From positions 1 through 64,000 of the forward strand of contig PDIP01000009.1 in the NCBI GenBank assembly GCA_002811645.1: DNA of 64,000 nt, written 5' to 3'. Shown here one piece after another: positions 34,701 to 42,959 of the stretch. The number at the start of each line of letters is the position of its first letter. Position 1 is the first letter of the stretch. The notes under the pieces were generated by a model, which did no database searches, was not told the DNA's origin, and saw only the letters and a program-made list of their open reading frames with translations. The translations under genes and the position numbers were made by a program. Origin of the DNA: Corallochytrium limacisporum. Its lineage: Eukaryota > Opisthokonta.

Positions 34701-34937
34701 GTCGAGGATCTCCTCCTTTGAGAGACCAAGACTTTGTAAGAATTCGGTGTCAGTTTCATATTCCCAGCTACCCTTTCGTTTCACCCACTGACCGTCTCTC
34801 TTCAGCTTCTTGTCAAGCCTTTCTTCCGGCCATGGATCTGGTTGCTTGCTGGCAAATCGACGTATCGATGCCGCATGAGTCTGGCTCCAGCCCGTCAAGG
34901 GAGCCCGCAGCATCCCTCGGACCCAGGTGCCGATCAT
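28740..34937 (-). CDS. POLG: Mitochondrial DNA polymerase gamma catalytic subunit (giant form)
   Basis: This 2065-residue family A polymerase would replicate mitochondrial DNA. The N-terminus (MIGTWVRGML..., arginine-rich, ending RRFASK) looks like a mitochondrial presequence. Exonuclease motifs are Exo I FDVEV near 518, Exo II VIGHNVTFDRA near 598 and Exo III YCASDVKATHE near 867. Polymerase motifs are A VGADVDSQELW near 1217, B DLHSVTA...ILNYARIYGAG near 1260-1288 and C ISIHDEVRFL near 1441. All key carboxylates are present. Human POLG has about 1240 residues. Here the region before Exo I is about 320 longer, an acidic insertion of roughly 145 splits Exo II and III, and about 565 residues follow the polymerase core. 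The Exo III-to-motif A spacer is shorter than in animals, as in fungal Mip1. Confidence 0.97.
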   Translation of the reverse strand: MIGTWVRGMLRAPLTGWSQTHAASIRRFASKQPDPWPEERLDKKLKRDGQWVKRKGSWEYETDTEFLQSLGLSKEEILDLAEPREGEKPKRRYKIPPAPKERHRVINLDSKELEKLYRMRDDELAKWYASDYARLEMRYPYDSLVTEWSEAIDDYMKTSNVEGAAQYFEYGDGRIIMDKDGNMLADQEMLPRIVPENPNSGPALTFEDSDKPAAFEVPGCGLQDIEKRSGGRDPFLPKPYAPPRIKRIEDQWYPLQRRPIHQPWQEEPDLLRSLTELLMFTATNDTKFKNLEEIPLEPLSFRRATELAELHQLPIDFICEDDRPELLPEIYGCDASQIINGSVYGDLFPYAGNPTQAVRDRWIEPGWEGYDMCVKEALEPKLDEEPRRNPTHIQMLPTFLRRAAFGPGHQFKVDGEDDPEKHRKYRERTFKYFPESIPPPMKIPNIKMPGLEGNNIGEHFFQIGERYSKPMRWRIEDLIRNDAPEMPTKWAQIAGWTRYNKDGSWSHFDELPREKAIIFDVEVMMAEGQGPALAVALSKDYWYSWCSEKLAMKTRPTVESFYELEAGQRFRREFDLIRLGEHSSQSDFDPEDGRNECVVIGHNVTFDRARVHEEYNIYRSRYRFLDTLSMHFCVGGLSTQQIALKAKHMNNTVKYMKPEEEAEIAKRTFPFIGPLKQRSGSQKPIKSVSHMEAAAVAEFGHFGGADFELDIDAEGLADMMMKSAEHGLESGSESASEFQEPALGGGTSLGEAEESDEFASSAEDVLDLSRTEDAIEEVSSEIPDLEKKKREIHNPELYDEALVREMGIKPNTNNDDHGPWADASSGASLAAIYELYCGEQLKKETRDLFVDGHVWDVWDNFQKAMKYCASDVKATHEIMQVMWPLWITKCPHPVSLVGLTELASAYLPINEAWDDYIMRCSSLYEALMAESDELLRAVALKVVREHWHDRPENDPWLKNLNWDTDTMHYTQAKFNLDGTFKAEPKLRSPMENRLPRWFRTLDRDGLNRPVVTLQTHNLPYLMKLRYMGSPLKYDARFGWYWEKRAQNRDEYERITHQDPYWVSRLSKETDLLMAFRFPHKEGMNKNVAKPLSGNVVSMIEKGDLTSDNAQESLIRVVEIANLVSFWEKFVERLEDQFVIWNLDNRFKMDRDNFEGIDPRDSPVTNKVSGAILPSLIPHGTVTRRAVEPLWMTATAPKFNRIGSELKCQVIAPPGWNFVGADVDSQELWIASIIGDSWDSRTSGVTPFSWMTLQGKKSNKTDLHSVTAALAGISRDEAKILNYARIYGAGPSFAVQLLRRFNTRASKDEIKARAEKLYSETKGTRYFLDGISRTYIDEDFFPDPGETILDEPLDMKYEGGTESQMFTALENIAMEHGVTPVLDVKVSNTLEPERLTGVLEGSFSTSRINWVVQSSAVDYLHLMLVNMRWLFEEYDIQGRFAISIHDEVRFLCHQEDSLRCAMAMQATNLHVRAMFAFKLGMQDLPLAAAFFSGVDIDHCIRKEPDDDALTPSNPYPVPHGVSLNVHELCAMTGGSLVSKEDRRRHELNVAHRWHQFENVYLNTTEDTRPFMPNVDPDVWPLPGAPFKLPRHWKDMPAGETILEPDLYLQRYDEVLDQYLRWEENFVDKLAAQYAQQSIADELWHADMTDAEAGGGPDLDHLQAATLSPLDWVMTLSKPGHVNNMDDAGPDAHANELIILRKANAELEFRRLVRDVYSEAIALYGRFPWEPERFGEVLEDADIKETLWDAWQDDRLSRFGTVLFEHLETVKGIRMPFNRDELDRLKLLLFRLGYFLKRERREPQELLTPTMSAALHRHPRVNNAGDGLSLVPGAGHAPMDWLDPMVDAKNTAVTGAGLRASREFNVQGYDAPEFVAAASTVDDTGGRICGSLVAARAATVMRSSDAWMRQFAPLTDEDIVDILSSTDDDLRQVRIREDFLNVIASSQTDTPESSLKTLAPMMEREWDAWIRDLPLHTKARDTLEAVLNPSSWQGSAPQAQLQEDQRSLTPGERLRQRWLAMRKTQLRGAYDAEASAMRQPLTMMPESEGEGASKETSSTAAERQQWP

Positions 34938-35634
34938 GTCACTCCAATAATTGACTTAATCATCGCGTATCTATCACAATCGCAGTATTTTCACTCACAA
35001 AATTCTGTTCTCTTTCAAAATTCGAATGGGCTTATGCATGCCCTCAGGGCACGTTGTCAACATGGATGCGTACGGACCCGTGCCGATTCGCACCCCTTGC
35101 CTATCCAATACCAGATCCAATACTAGACTTCGCGTTTCCAGTGTGTAAGTCAACTGTATCTTTTTACCCAAACCGTATAATGATAAATGTAAATATTTCT
35201 CTCCAAAACCGAGAATCTGAGCAACGTGCGCTGGTGGATCGTGCTTGGCGAGTCTACCGGTCGGTATGCGTGCTGTGTGTCTCTTTTGAGACCCTGTCCT
35301 TCTCCAAACCACACTTGCCCTCGGGGCGGTCGTGGCGCGAAAAGCCAAGTGGAGAAAATGTACGGGGGCCTATTTTTATGACCCGTCCGAACTCTGTTTC
35401 CCTCCCTATTATGTCCGTGTCACCTAAGATCTCTCCTGACCGGGTGCCCTGCTATTTTTAGTGGTAGTTGGAAAAGGGTTTTGGCGGATGGCACAGATGA
35501 TCGCAGAATCGGATTGCGTACCGTTTTGTTTACAGACTGATGCCTTCAAATAATTTTTAATGGGCATTTAAAATACCAAGAATTGACAATTACAATGTAA
35601 ATCTGTCGTATGTCAACCTGATCCCACCTAAAGC
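34938..35634. other. Divergent promoter region POLG/acyl-CoA hydrolase
   Basis: 697 bases between two divergent starts. No further gene and no obvious TATA box within 100 bases of either ATG. Presumably a bidirectional promoter. Confidence 0.5.
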
Positions 35635-37251
35635 ATGGCGACTGTTTCTGCACATCCTGTACATACCTATGTTGACGAGGAGCTGGAGGTAGTGGTAACC
35701 GGACTGGAACAAGGGTCCACGGTTCTGGTGTCTGTGGAACTCGCAGGGAATAGGCCACGCCAAAGATTCTTCGGCGGTGGGGTGTACAAGGCATCACCGA
35801 ATGGTCAAGTGAGAACTTCAGTCTACGAGTCGGATCAGAGCTATGGAATTCCACCCACTCTACAGACATGTCAGCGGCACCAGGACATTTGGAAGGCAGC
35901 ACATGAACAGAACAAGGATGTTGAACGTGTGCCAGTCATGCCTTGTGACTGCAACGATTACTACCCATTCGAAACGGCCACTTATGGGGGTTCCGAAGCC
36001 ATGGGTTTGTTCTGGAGCATCACGGCCTGCGAGCACGGCGGCCGTTTCTTTAAAGCACGTCCCATGGAACACGATAAACTGTTCATCTACGTCTTTCTTC
36101 TGGATTCACCAACGGTGAATATTACGCAGTACGCACCCATAGCCCACACGGTGGCATACCGGTACTATGTTGCGCCGGGCACCCGGCGAGTCGAAGTTTC
36201 CGACGGCACGCTGCGCGGTTGTCTCTACGTCCCTCCGTGTGCAAAGCCGGCATTGCAGTATGGGGCCCCTTGTGACCTTGGGGAACTGCAGTCGTCCAGA
36301 TCATCTCTCTGCAGCCATGGGCAAAGGTACCCTGCCATGCTGGACATGCAGGGAAGCACAGGCGGCCTCATCGAACACCGTGCTGCCATGCTCAGCCGTT
36401 ACGGCTTCATGGTCTTCGCTTTGGGATATTTTGGCTACAAGGACCGGCCCAAGATCCTCGAAGAAGTGGACACCGTACACTTTGATGAAGCGGTGCGATA
36501 CCTATACAACCATGAACTGACCCTTGATCGCATGGTGGGTATAGTTGGTCTGTCTCGCGGAGCCCAGAACGGCATGCAAGCTACCATCCGCAACCCAGAC
36601 CTAGTCAAAGCCTTTGTGTGCATAAGCGGAACCCACCTGCGGGTCTGTCCTGCGTTCATGACCAATGGTGTGGTGGAACGTTGCGCAGACATCCATTACG
36701 AACTGCTTGATCCAAGCGTCAAGTATTTGTCGACACTTAAGGCGATGAGCCCATTCGTGGACAGGTACCATCCAGACCCCCCATGGCTCACCGAAGTTCA
36801 CTGGCGTGCCGAGACAGCTAAGGCTCACTATCTCTTCATTGCTGGTGGCGACGACCAGCACTGGAACAGCACCCAGATGCATCAAAACGTGGTTGATCGT
36901 CTACAAGAAAACAACTATCCCTACGACTTCCAGTCGGTGTCCTACCCGGGCGCGGGGCATATCATCGATCCGGCTTACTATCCTTCGTGCAGCTGTTCGT
37001 TCAATTTTCACAAGCTCATGCAGTGCTATGGCGTATGGGGTGGTAGTCTGCGGCCGAATGCGCACGCATATGTGCATTCATGGCATCTCATGATCGATTT
37101 TCTCGAGAAGCATCTTAAGGCGCCACGGCATCCAAACCTGGTGGTGCGAAGCATGCGCAGTGCAGTCATCACCACTCCGAAAGATATCCCAACGACTAGA
37201 GTGCTGTCGGGTACGCTGCGGCCGGATTCAAAGCATCATTCCAGAATGTAA
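35635..37251 (+). CDS. BAAT/ACOT-family acyl-CoA hydrolase, probably peroxisomal
   Basis: This 538-residue protein has the N-terminal beta-sandwich and C-terminal alpha/beta-hydrolase arrangement of the bile-acid-CoA:amino-acid N-acyltransferase / acyl-CoA thioesterase family. The hydrolase part shows RGCLYVPP, then the nucleophile elbow GLSRGA with Ser307, a GGDDQHW segment supplying the acid (Asp406/407) and GAGHIIDP with His442. A serine nucleophile, rather than the cysteine of true BAAT, points to acyl-CoA thioesterase activity. The protein ends in SRM, a good type 1 peroxisomal targeting signal, as in peroxisomal ACOTs. It probably tunes acyl-CoA/CoA balance in peroxisomal lipid metabolism. 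The family is known mostly from animals and bacteria. Confidence 0.9.
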   Translation: MATVSAHPVHTYVDEELEVVVTGLEQGSTVLVSVELAGNRPRQRFFGGGVYKASPNGQVRTSVYESDQSYGIPPTLQTCQRHQDIWKAAHEQNKDVERVPVMPCDCNDYYPFETATYGGSEAMGLFWSITACEHGGRFFKARPMEHDKLFIYVFLLDSPTVNITQYAPIAHTVAYRYYVAPGTRRVEVSDGTLRGCLYVPPCAKPALQYGAPCDLGELQSSRSSLCSHGQRYPAMLDMQGSTGGLIEHRAAMLSRYGFMVFALGYFGYKDRPKILEEVDTVHFDEAVRYLYNHELTLDRMVGIVGLSRGAQNGMQATIRNPDLVKAFVCISGTHLRVCPAFMTNGVVERCADIHYELLDPSVKYLSTLKAMSPFVDRYHPDPPWLTEVHWRAETAKAHYLFIAGGDDQHWNSTQMHQNVVDRLQENNYPYDFQSVSYPGAGHIIDPAYYPSCSCSFNFHKLMQCYGVWGGSLRPNAHAYVHSWHLMIDFLEKHLKAPRHPNLVVRSMRSAVITTPKDIPTTRVLSGTLRPDSKHHSRM

Positions 37252-37791
37252 GGCAGGGACTGTGATGTTACCTCACTTGTGATTTCATGGTGCCGCCATG
37301 AACTCCGCCGCTGATCGGTCCGCCACCATCAACCACCTGGCTCATATCGCCAGCTGCAACCCCCCCAAATTAAATCGTCTAAAGGGACCAAGGAATATGG
37401 AAAAATAGACCCCCATCAATCTCCTTTAAACCTCATTTCAGAAATTGCTCCCCAGACGAGGCCCACTTCTCGGAAGCGCTCCCCTGGATCAATATTTTTG
37501 AAGGGGTTTTGTTTTTTGGGTGAGTTGTTGGGTGGGTGGGTTGGTTTGAGCTTTTTCTTTTTGTGCCAAAAAGCCCCAGGAAGAAAGCCACCGGGAGCCC
37601 CAGACTACAGAGAAACGGGACCCCGGTCCTGAACCCAAACCCCTCCACGCTCCCCGGCGGGGGGGATGCGGGTTGTGGCTGTATATATTGATGATGGGAG
37701 GTTGGATCTCACTTTGTGTGGCAAGCACCAAGCTGAGAGAGACAGGGGAGTGTAAGAGACCGTAAGGGCGAGGGGCGATGCGAATGACAAC

Positions 37792-37835
<44 letters not shown>

Positions 37836-38465
37836 AAAAGCCAGTCACTCGGATTTTTGCGGGAGGAATGTCGTAGAGAAGAAGGCGCCTACCTGTTCAG
37901 TACCCACTGCGGTCGGGTTTCGATCCCCCCCTTGGCCACTTTCGAGCTCGGGGGGTGGGTGTTCGTGCATTGCGTGCTTTGAGCGCGGACGAAGGCACGG
38001 GCACACAGAGCGGTTATAGACACAGGCAAGACACAGAGGGAGTTAGGGAGAGAGGGAGCGAGAGCGAGAGGGCGGGGGGGGTGGATGAAAAGAGGCAGTG
38101 AGTAGAATTTTGTCGTCCTCGTTCGATGGGAGACTAGACCATGGCCACTACCATGGGTGCTAACTTTGGTTCCCGCTGTCTGTTTTAATATCATCATTCA
38201 TAATGGTAGTGTGATAAAAAATTGTTGTTGTGTGTGAGCAATGCGCCTCAATTACTGAGTATCTTGCCGACCTCACTGTTTGCCAGCAGACACCGTGTAC
38301 TCACTTATCGGTGGCCGGGTCAATTGAACTGCCTTCCTGATACTCGATACCTGCAGCTGCGGGTATTTACAGAGTCAAGAGACACTATTCAAATGCGCGA
38401 TGCACAGGTATCAATGGTTTCCATTCGGTGGAGATAACCGTATCGCAATTTTATACTAAGTTATC
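37252..38465. other. Spacer between acyl-CoA hydrolase and ferritin
   Basis: 1.2 kb without a gene. It contains the (AC)18-A9 microsatellite, a C7 run near 37925, a G8 run at 38074-38081 and a GA-rich purine stretch before it. I searched the ferritin leader for a CAGUGN iron-responsive hairpin and found none. Confidence 0.6.
37795..37839. repeat. (AC)18 microsatellite followed by A9
   Basis: Eighteen perfect AC units (37795-37830) run directly into nine adenines. The locus is likely length-variable. Confidence 0.95.
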
Positions 38466-38990
38466 ATGTCTTTGTGCCGTCAGAACTTCAGCGAGGAAGC
38501 TGAGCGTGTGCTCAACGAACAGATCAACATGGAGTTGACTGCTTCCTACGTATACCTGAGCATGGCCACCTACTTCGAGCGTGAGGATGTTGCTTTGCCC
38601 GGTCTGCGCAAATTCTTCTACAACAGTTCGGAAGAGGAACGTGAGCACGCCCAGAAGTTCATCAGCTACGTTCTTGCCCGTGGTGGTAAGGTTAACTACC
38701 GCTCCATCAGCGCCCCTGAGAGCGAGTGGAAGAGCGCCACGAACGCCGTGGAAGCTGCCCTGAACCTTGAGAAGAGTGTCAACGAGTCTCTGCTGAAGGT
38801 CCACAAGCTTGCCAGCGACTTCGACGATGCCAACCTGACTGATTTCCTTGAGGGCAACTATCTGCACGAGCAGGTAGAGGCGCAGAAGCAGCTCTCCGAC
38901 TACCTGACGCAGCTGCGCCGCGTCGGCAACGACGGCATGGGTTTGTATCTGTGGGACCGCGATTTGCTGGAACGCCTGGAGGAGGCCTAA
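38466..38990 (+). CDS. Ferritin, heavy-chain type
   Basis: This 174-residue ferritin subunit would form the 24-mer cage that oxidises and stores iron. The ferroxidase ligands of the H type are all present: Glu23 in NMELTASYVY, Tyr30, Glu58 and His61 in EEREHA, Glu103 in LNLEKSVNE and Gln137 in YLHEQVEAQ. It is therefore catalytically competent. There is no signal peptide or mitochondrial presequence, so the location should be cytosolic. The sequence is strikingly animal-like and the codon bias is strong, suggesting abundant expression. No iron-responsive element is visible upstream. The start has ATCATG context. Its 3' end faces importin-11, 326 bases away. Confidence 0.97.
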   Translation: MSLCRQNFSEEAERVLNEQINMELTASYVYLSMATYFEREDVALPGLRKFFYNSSEEEREHAQKFISYVLARGGKVNYRSISAPESEWKSATNAVEAALNLEKSVNESLLKVHKLASDFDDANLTDFLEGNYLHEQVEAQKQLSDYLTQLRRVGNDGMGLYLWDRDLLERLEEA

Positions 38991-39316
38991 GTATTATAGG
39001 GTTCATAACTGGATCTTCACAAGGAAACCTGCTTATCGGTGCACGACACTGTGCGGGCACAGCAACCCGGGCTGCGAACAACAGAACAGTTACTGTACTT
39101 TGTATGGAGTGTGAGGGCGGTACACAAGTTTTGTAAACTTTTTGAACTTCACAAAACAAGACATGTCAAGTCCGCGCACTTCATAAATATCTGAAGTAAA
39201 TTCATGTATCCCATTTCTGGAAATCTCAAGCCACTAAGATACGGGGAAATACAATTCAAAAATGAACACTTTAAATCTATTAGGATTCCTTACGACAAGG
39301 AACAAATCAGACAGAT
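38991..39316. other. Convergent 3' region ferritin/IPO11
   Basis: 326 bases between convergent stops. No gene and no canonical AATAAA on either strand. Confidence 0.6.
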
Positions 39317-42259
39317 CTACTTGGCAATGGTCATCAGATGACTCTTGGTATTTTCCGCGCATCCACTCACTAATTGATTGAATGCTTCCACGCTGTAAAC
39401 ATGCTGCAATTCCTTGATCTTCTCCCTCACCACCTGCTTCATGCTCAAGCGGAACACTGCATCATTCTTTTGAAGTGACCGCCGCCTCAGGTACTCTGGA
39501 CTGCCTTCCTCGTCCGCTAATTCCTCTTCTGTCATCATCAGCATGTCCTCCACACCGGCCTCGTCAGGTGCCATCTCCAGTGCAATGCCGATCACAAGGT
39601 CGAGGATACGTGGCAAACGACTAGCAATGACATCATCCTTAATTGTCGACACGTTCGCAAGCGCAAGGCCCGAAAGCTTACGACGGTTAATCATGCCAAT
39701 GGTATCGTTCATCTCCATCCATTTATCAAGGAAGGCAAGGAATGGTGATCCCTGCATCATGCCACCCTTGTTGTTGAAGTACATGAGCATGCCATTGAAG
39801 TTGACCACGGTATACCTGTGGAAAATGGACATGTATGAGGGAATGATCGGAGGGTAGTCGGAAGTGGAAGGATCGAGTTCCATGAATCGTGACAGGACAT
39901 GATCTAGAATGGGAGCAAGATATGTAGGGCCTTCTTGCGGGAAGAGCTGCAACACTAAGTCCACAACCTTAAGCACTTCATGAACTCCATCCGCGCGGAG
40001 ATCTCTGAGCAAAGTCTGGAGAAGCTCCAAAAGTGTTTGCGAATAGAGGTGCAAGAAGTGGGTACCACTCAGCATGAGGTATGACTCCAAGATTTTGATA
40101 CAGGTTTTGAGGCCTTCAGATGCCTGTAGCATGTAAGGTGGGAGACGCGGGAACATATTGAGCAAGTCTTCAGTCGGCTCGTCGGTCGTCTTGAGCACAT
40201 CCAACCAAAGCTCGAGGGCATCTTCAGCAAGATAAATGTGTGCCTCCTCGTTGACATCCAGTGCATAGTTGATGATTGGGAGCAGGAACTGATGTAAATG
40301 AACACTCTGCTCGCGTACTGCCCGCACGAGATGACCAAATGTCGACAGGATCGCGGCCTTGAGCATATTGTGGTCCTCATCGATGGCAAGCTGCCAGCAA
40401 CCGGCCATCAGCCGTACGATCGTCTCAGCTGCGCCTCCAATTTGTCTCTCCAATCTCTCAGTAATTGTACCGATGCAAGTTATCAACCTGGTCTTTGTAT
40501 CTGCTTCATCAGCACGCTCAATCATCTTCGCAATTGATGTCAGAATCGATTCAACATGCGGCAAAAAAGCGGCCTTCTCGAAGCCCAGGTCATCAACCAA
40601 CTCTTTCACAGTGAAAGCGGCAGTTAATGCGACAACTTTGTCTTGTTCAACTTCCATGAGGGCTGCAAGAGTACCGTATGCATTCTGTCTGCTCTCCGAA
40701 TTCATCTTTACTCCAACCCAGTAGCCCATCAGCTCACAAACGCGGCGCCTAATGACCGGGTGAGACCCACTCGACGGGTTTAACTCTATCAAAAGCTTCG
40801 ATTGAAGCCAACCGTCGAAGTCCAGTTTTTCATACAAATCATATGAGCCCAGTCCCACTGCATTGTAGATGGCATCCTTCAGAAGGATACTGTTCATATC
40901 CTGGCTGTTAATGGGAATTTCGCTGGCTTGTTGAAGAAGTCCAACCACACACTCACCGGTCGGCTTCTGATGTTCAAAGAGCAACGCGGTATAGAAATTC
41001 TCCGCACATGGACGAAGCAAAAACTTCCAGTTATCGCCACCTTCTTCTTGAATAAAGTCCTCTGGTTCATTTTGCCATTGCTCTAGGTCCTGTGGCTTCA
41101 TGATCACGTACTTGGAGATCAATACCTCGGTGATCTTTTGGATACGATCGCTGGTGAAGAATGAGTCAACTATCTTGAAACCGTCCGTGTCCTTTGCTTT
41201 GTATGAGCTACATTTCAGTACATGCTTCAGGAAAATACAGCTGTGAATGATGACCTTTTCATCAATTTCAATAGCCCCATGACCATAGTGAATGATACAG
41301 TCCCCAAAGCAATCTAGAAAAGCTGGAAGAAGGGGCACAATTGCTGTGTGATGATGATCCTGCACTTGCACAACTAGCTTTGCCATCGATACCATCAATC
41401 GATCACCGACTGCTACGAACGACTCGTACTTCGCGATCAGCTCTTTACGAGTCGCCGGGTTGCCCACCTTCATGATCAGAAGTTTCAAGAGATCTAGAAG
41501 GTATTTCATGAATGTCAGGGTACCATTCTCATATGAAAGGTCCTTAAACCCATGGACCAGGAATACGCGCGTTGTCTTGGCCGCCAAAAGCGCACGATTG
41601 CCAGCCATAACCGCAGCGTGAATCTGTTGATCTGCTACAGGGATGCCATGGGATATAGAGTCCGCAATGCTCACAGCAAGTTGAGAATATGCCTCTCCGT
41701 GCTTCCACATGAACTCTGCCATCGGTCCAACCAATTGACCGGCCATGTCTCGGAACAGTTGACGATCCGGTCCAAGTCGCTTTGCTGCAAGCACCTTAAC
41801 CATCCCCTTCATGAACTGAAGGGATCGTAACTGAACTAGAGAGTCACTGTCCTGCAGTACTCCATTCATCAAGTATGGAACCAGCTCTGGCCACTCCCTA
41901 GGAACATCAAACCGTGAAATCTTGCCAACCACCGCTACTATTTGTACACAGATCTTCTCATTCTCTAAATTGGAAATGTGTGTCATCAAAATTTCACGAA
42001 CAAATTTCTTGTCGCTATCATTAACTACATTTCCCGCCGTTTTGCGCCATTTCTTATCTGCTCCGTTTTTGAGCATCATAGCAGCCAGCAAGCGAACTTC
42101 AACTGCGAGGTTCGCATCGAAGACAAGCTTACAAAGACTGGGGTAGAAGCCAGTCTCATCTGACCACGAGTGCAATTGTGTTTCTGCCTCCTGCAACACC
42201 CGAGGGTCCTGGCTGGTCGCTGCCTGCAGCTTCTCTACTAACATCTGATCCTGCATCAT
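39317..42259 (-). CDS. IPO11: Importin-11 (karyopherin beta family)
   Basis: This 980-residue nuclear transport receptor is close to human IPO11 (975) and yeast Kap120. It is predicted to bind Ran-GTP and carry cargo across the nuclear pore. The N-terminus begins with helices containing ATSQDPRVLQEAETQLHSW, and an importin-beta N-terminal (IBN) region covers roughly residues 25-100 with VEVRLLAAMMLKNGADKKWR. Next come PREWPELVP and a segment (LAAKRLGPDRQLFRDMA) characteristic of the IPO11 branch. HEAT-type helices continue to the C-terminus. The gene starts with two consecutive ATG codons. It diverges from GPATCH4 across a gapped 700-base region. Confidence 0.93.
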   Translation of the reverse strand: MMQDQMLVEKLQAATSQDPRVLQEAETQLHSWSDETGFYPSLCKLVFDANLAVEVRLLAAMMLKNGADKKWRKTAGNVVNDSDKKFVREILMTHISNLENEKICVQIVAVVGKISRFDVPREWPELVPYLMNGVLQDSDSLVQLRSLQFMKGMVKVLAAKRLGPDRQLFRDMAGQLVGPMAEFMWKHGEAYSQLAVSIADSISHGIPVADQQIHAAVMAGNRALLAAKTTRVFLVHGFKDLSYENGTLTFMKYLLDLLKLLIMKVGNPATRKELIAKYESFVAVGDRLMVSMAKLVVQVQDHHHTAIVPLLPAFLDCFGDCIIHYGHGAIEIDEKVIIHSCIFLKHVLKCSSYKAKDTDGFKIVDSFFTSDRIQKITEVLISKYVIMKPQDLEQWQNEPEDFIQEEGGDNWKFLLRPCAENFYTALLFEHQKPTGECVVGLLQQASEIPINSQDMNSILLKDAIYNAVGLGSYDLYEKLDFDGWLQSKLLIELNPSSGSHPVIRRRVCELMGYWVGVKMNSESRQNAYGTLAALMEVEQDKVVALTAAFTVKELVDDLGFEKAAFLPHVESILTSIAKMIERADEADTKTRLITCIGTITERLERQIGGAAETIVRLMAGCWQLAIDEDHNMLKAAILSTFGHLVRAVREQSVHLHQFLLPIINYALDVNEEAHIYLAEDALELWLDVLKTTDEPTEDLLNMFPRLPPYMLQASEGLKTCIKILESYLMLSGTHFLHLYSQTLLELLQTLLRDLRADGVHEVLKVVDLVLQLFPQEGPTYLAPILDHVLSRFMELDPSTSDYPPIIPSYMSIFHRYTVVNFNGMLMYFNNKGGMMQGSPFLAFLDKWMEMNDTIGMINRRKLSGLALANVSTIKDDVIASRLPRILDLVIGIALEMAPDEAGVEDMLMMTEEELADEEGSPEYLRRRSLQKNDAVFRLSMKQVVREKIKELQHVYSVEAFNQLVSGCAENTKSHLMTIAK

Positions 42260-42959
42260 GTGTCTATTCTACAGTCCCTGGATCATCTATCCGGGGAGTC
42301 TATCGTCACCTGTGTCACCCAATCATGTTCTACTCGTCATTCCATGCCGAGTATTCATCACGTCAATTGCACAAATTGCAAATAAGAACTATGTTCCCTC
42401 ATGAGTCACAATTACCTTTCATCAAAGGCACAATGACCTAACCCCACCGTTCCCAGGACTAGACTATGTCGAGCACTTTGGACAAACCCCCAATCCCAGG
42501 GCTCGACGGGGGCGGGGCACTGCGCTTCGCCTGCCTCTCCCTCCCNNNNNNNNNNNNNNNNNNNNNNNNNNNNNNNNNNNNNNNNNNNNNNNNNNNNNNN
42601 NNNNNNNNNNNNNNNNNNNNNNNNNNNNNNNNNNNNNNNNNNNNNNNNNNNNNNNNNNNNNNNNNNNNNNNNNNNNNNNNNNNNNNNNCCCCCCCTCGCG
42701 GGTCACTGCGCACTCGCGTGGCCGACTTCCCCAGCCATTGCCACTCTGACGAGTTGTCCCGGGAAGCTTACCACGCTATGTACTGGGCTTCTGATTCAGT
42801 CCAAAGCTCTCCACAGGATGCCATCGACGTATTTAGGAGTCCTATGGGGCACCAGTACTTCGGCGAAACAATCCGAACCGAAGCCCTTGCGAAAAGTGAC
42901 CGAACACGCCAAACATTCGAAATGAGTCCCTGACTTGCTCTCGTAGCAATTGTTGATTT
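42260..42959. other. Divergent promoter region IPO11/GPATCH4 with gap
   Basis: 700 bases including an N gap. A short motif with CACTGCGC occurs on both sides of the gap. No gene is supported; the frames that cross the N run are not real. Confidence 0.6.
42546..42688. other. Assembly gap (143 N)
   Basis: Bordered by C-rich sequence on the left and a C7 run on the right, like the other gaps. Confidence 1.

Noticed and set aside
38090-38106. CAGTGA upstream of ferritin as an iron-responsive element
   Set aside because: Flanking bases do not form the required stem or bulged C.
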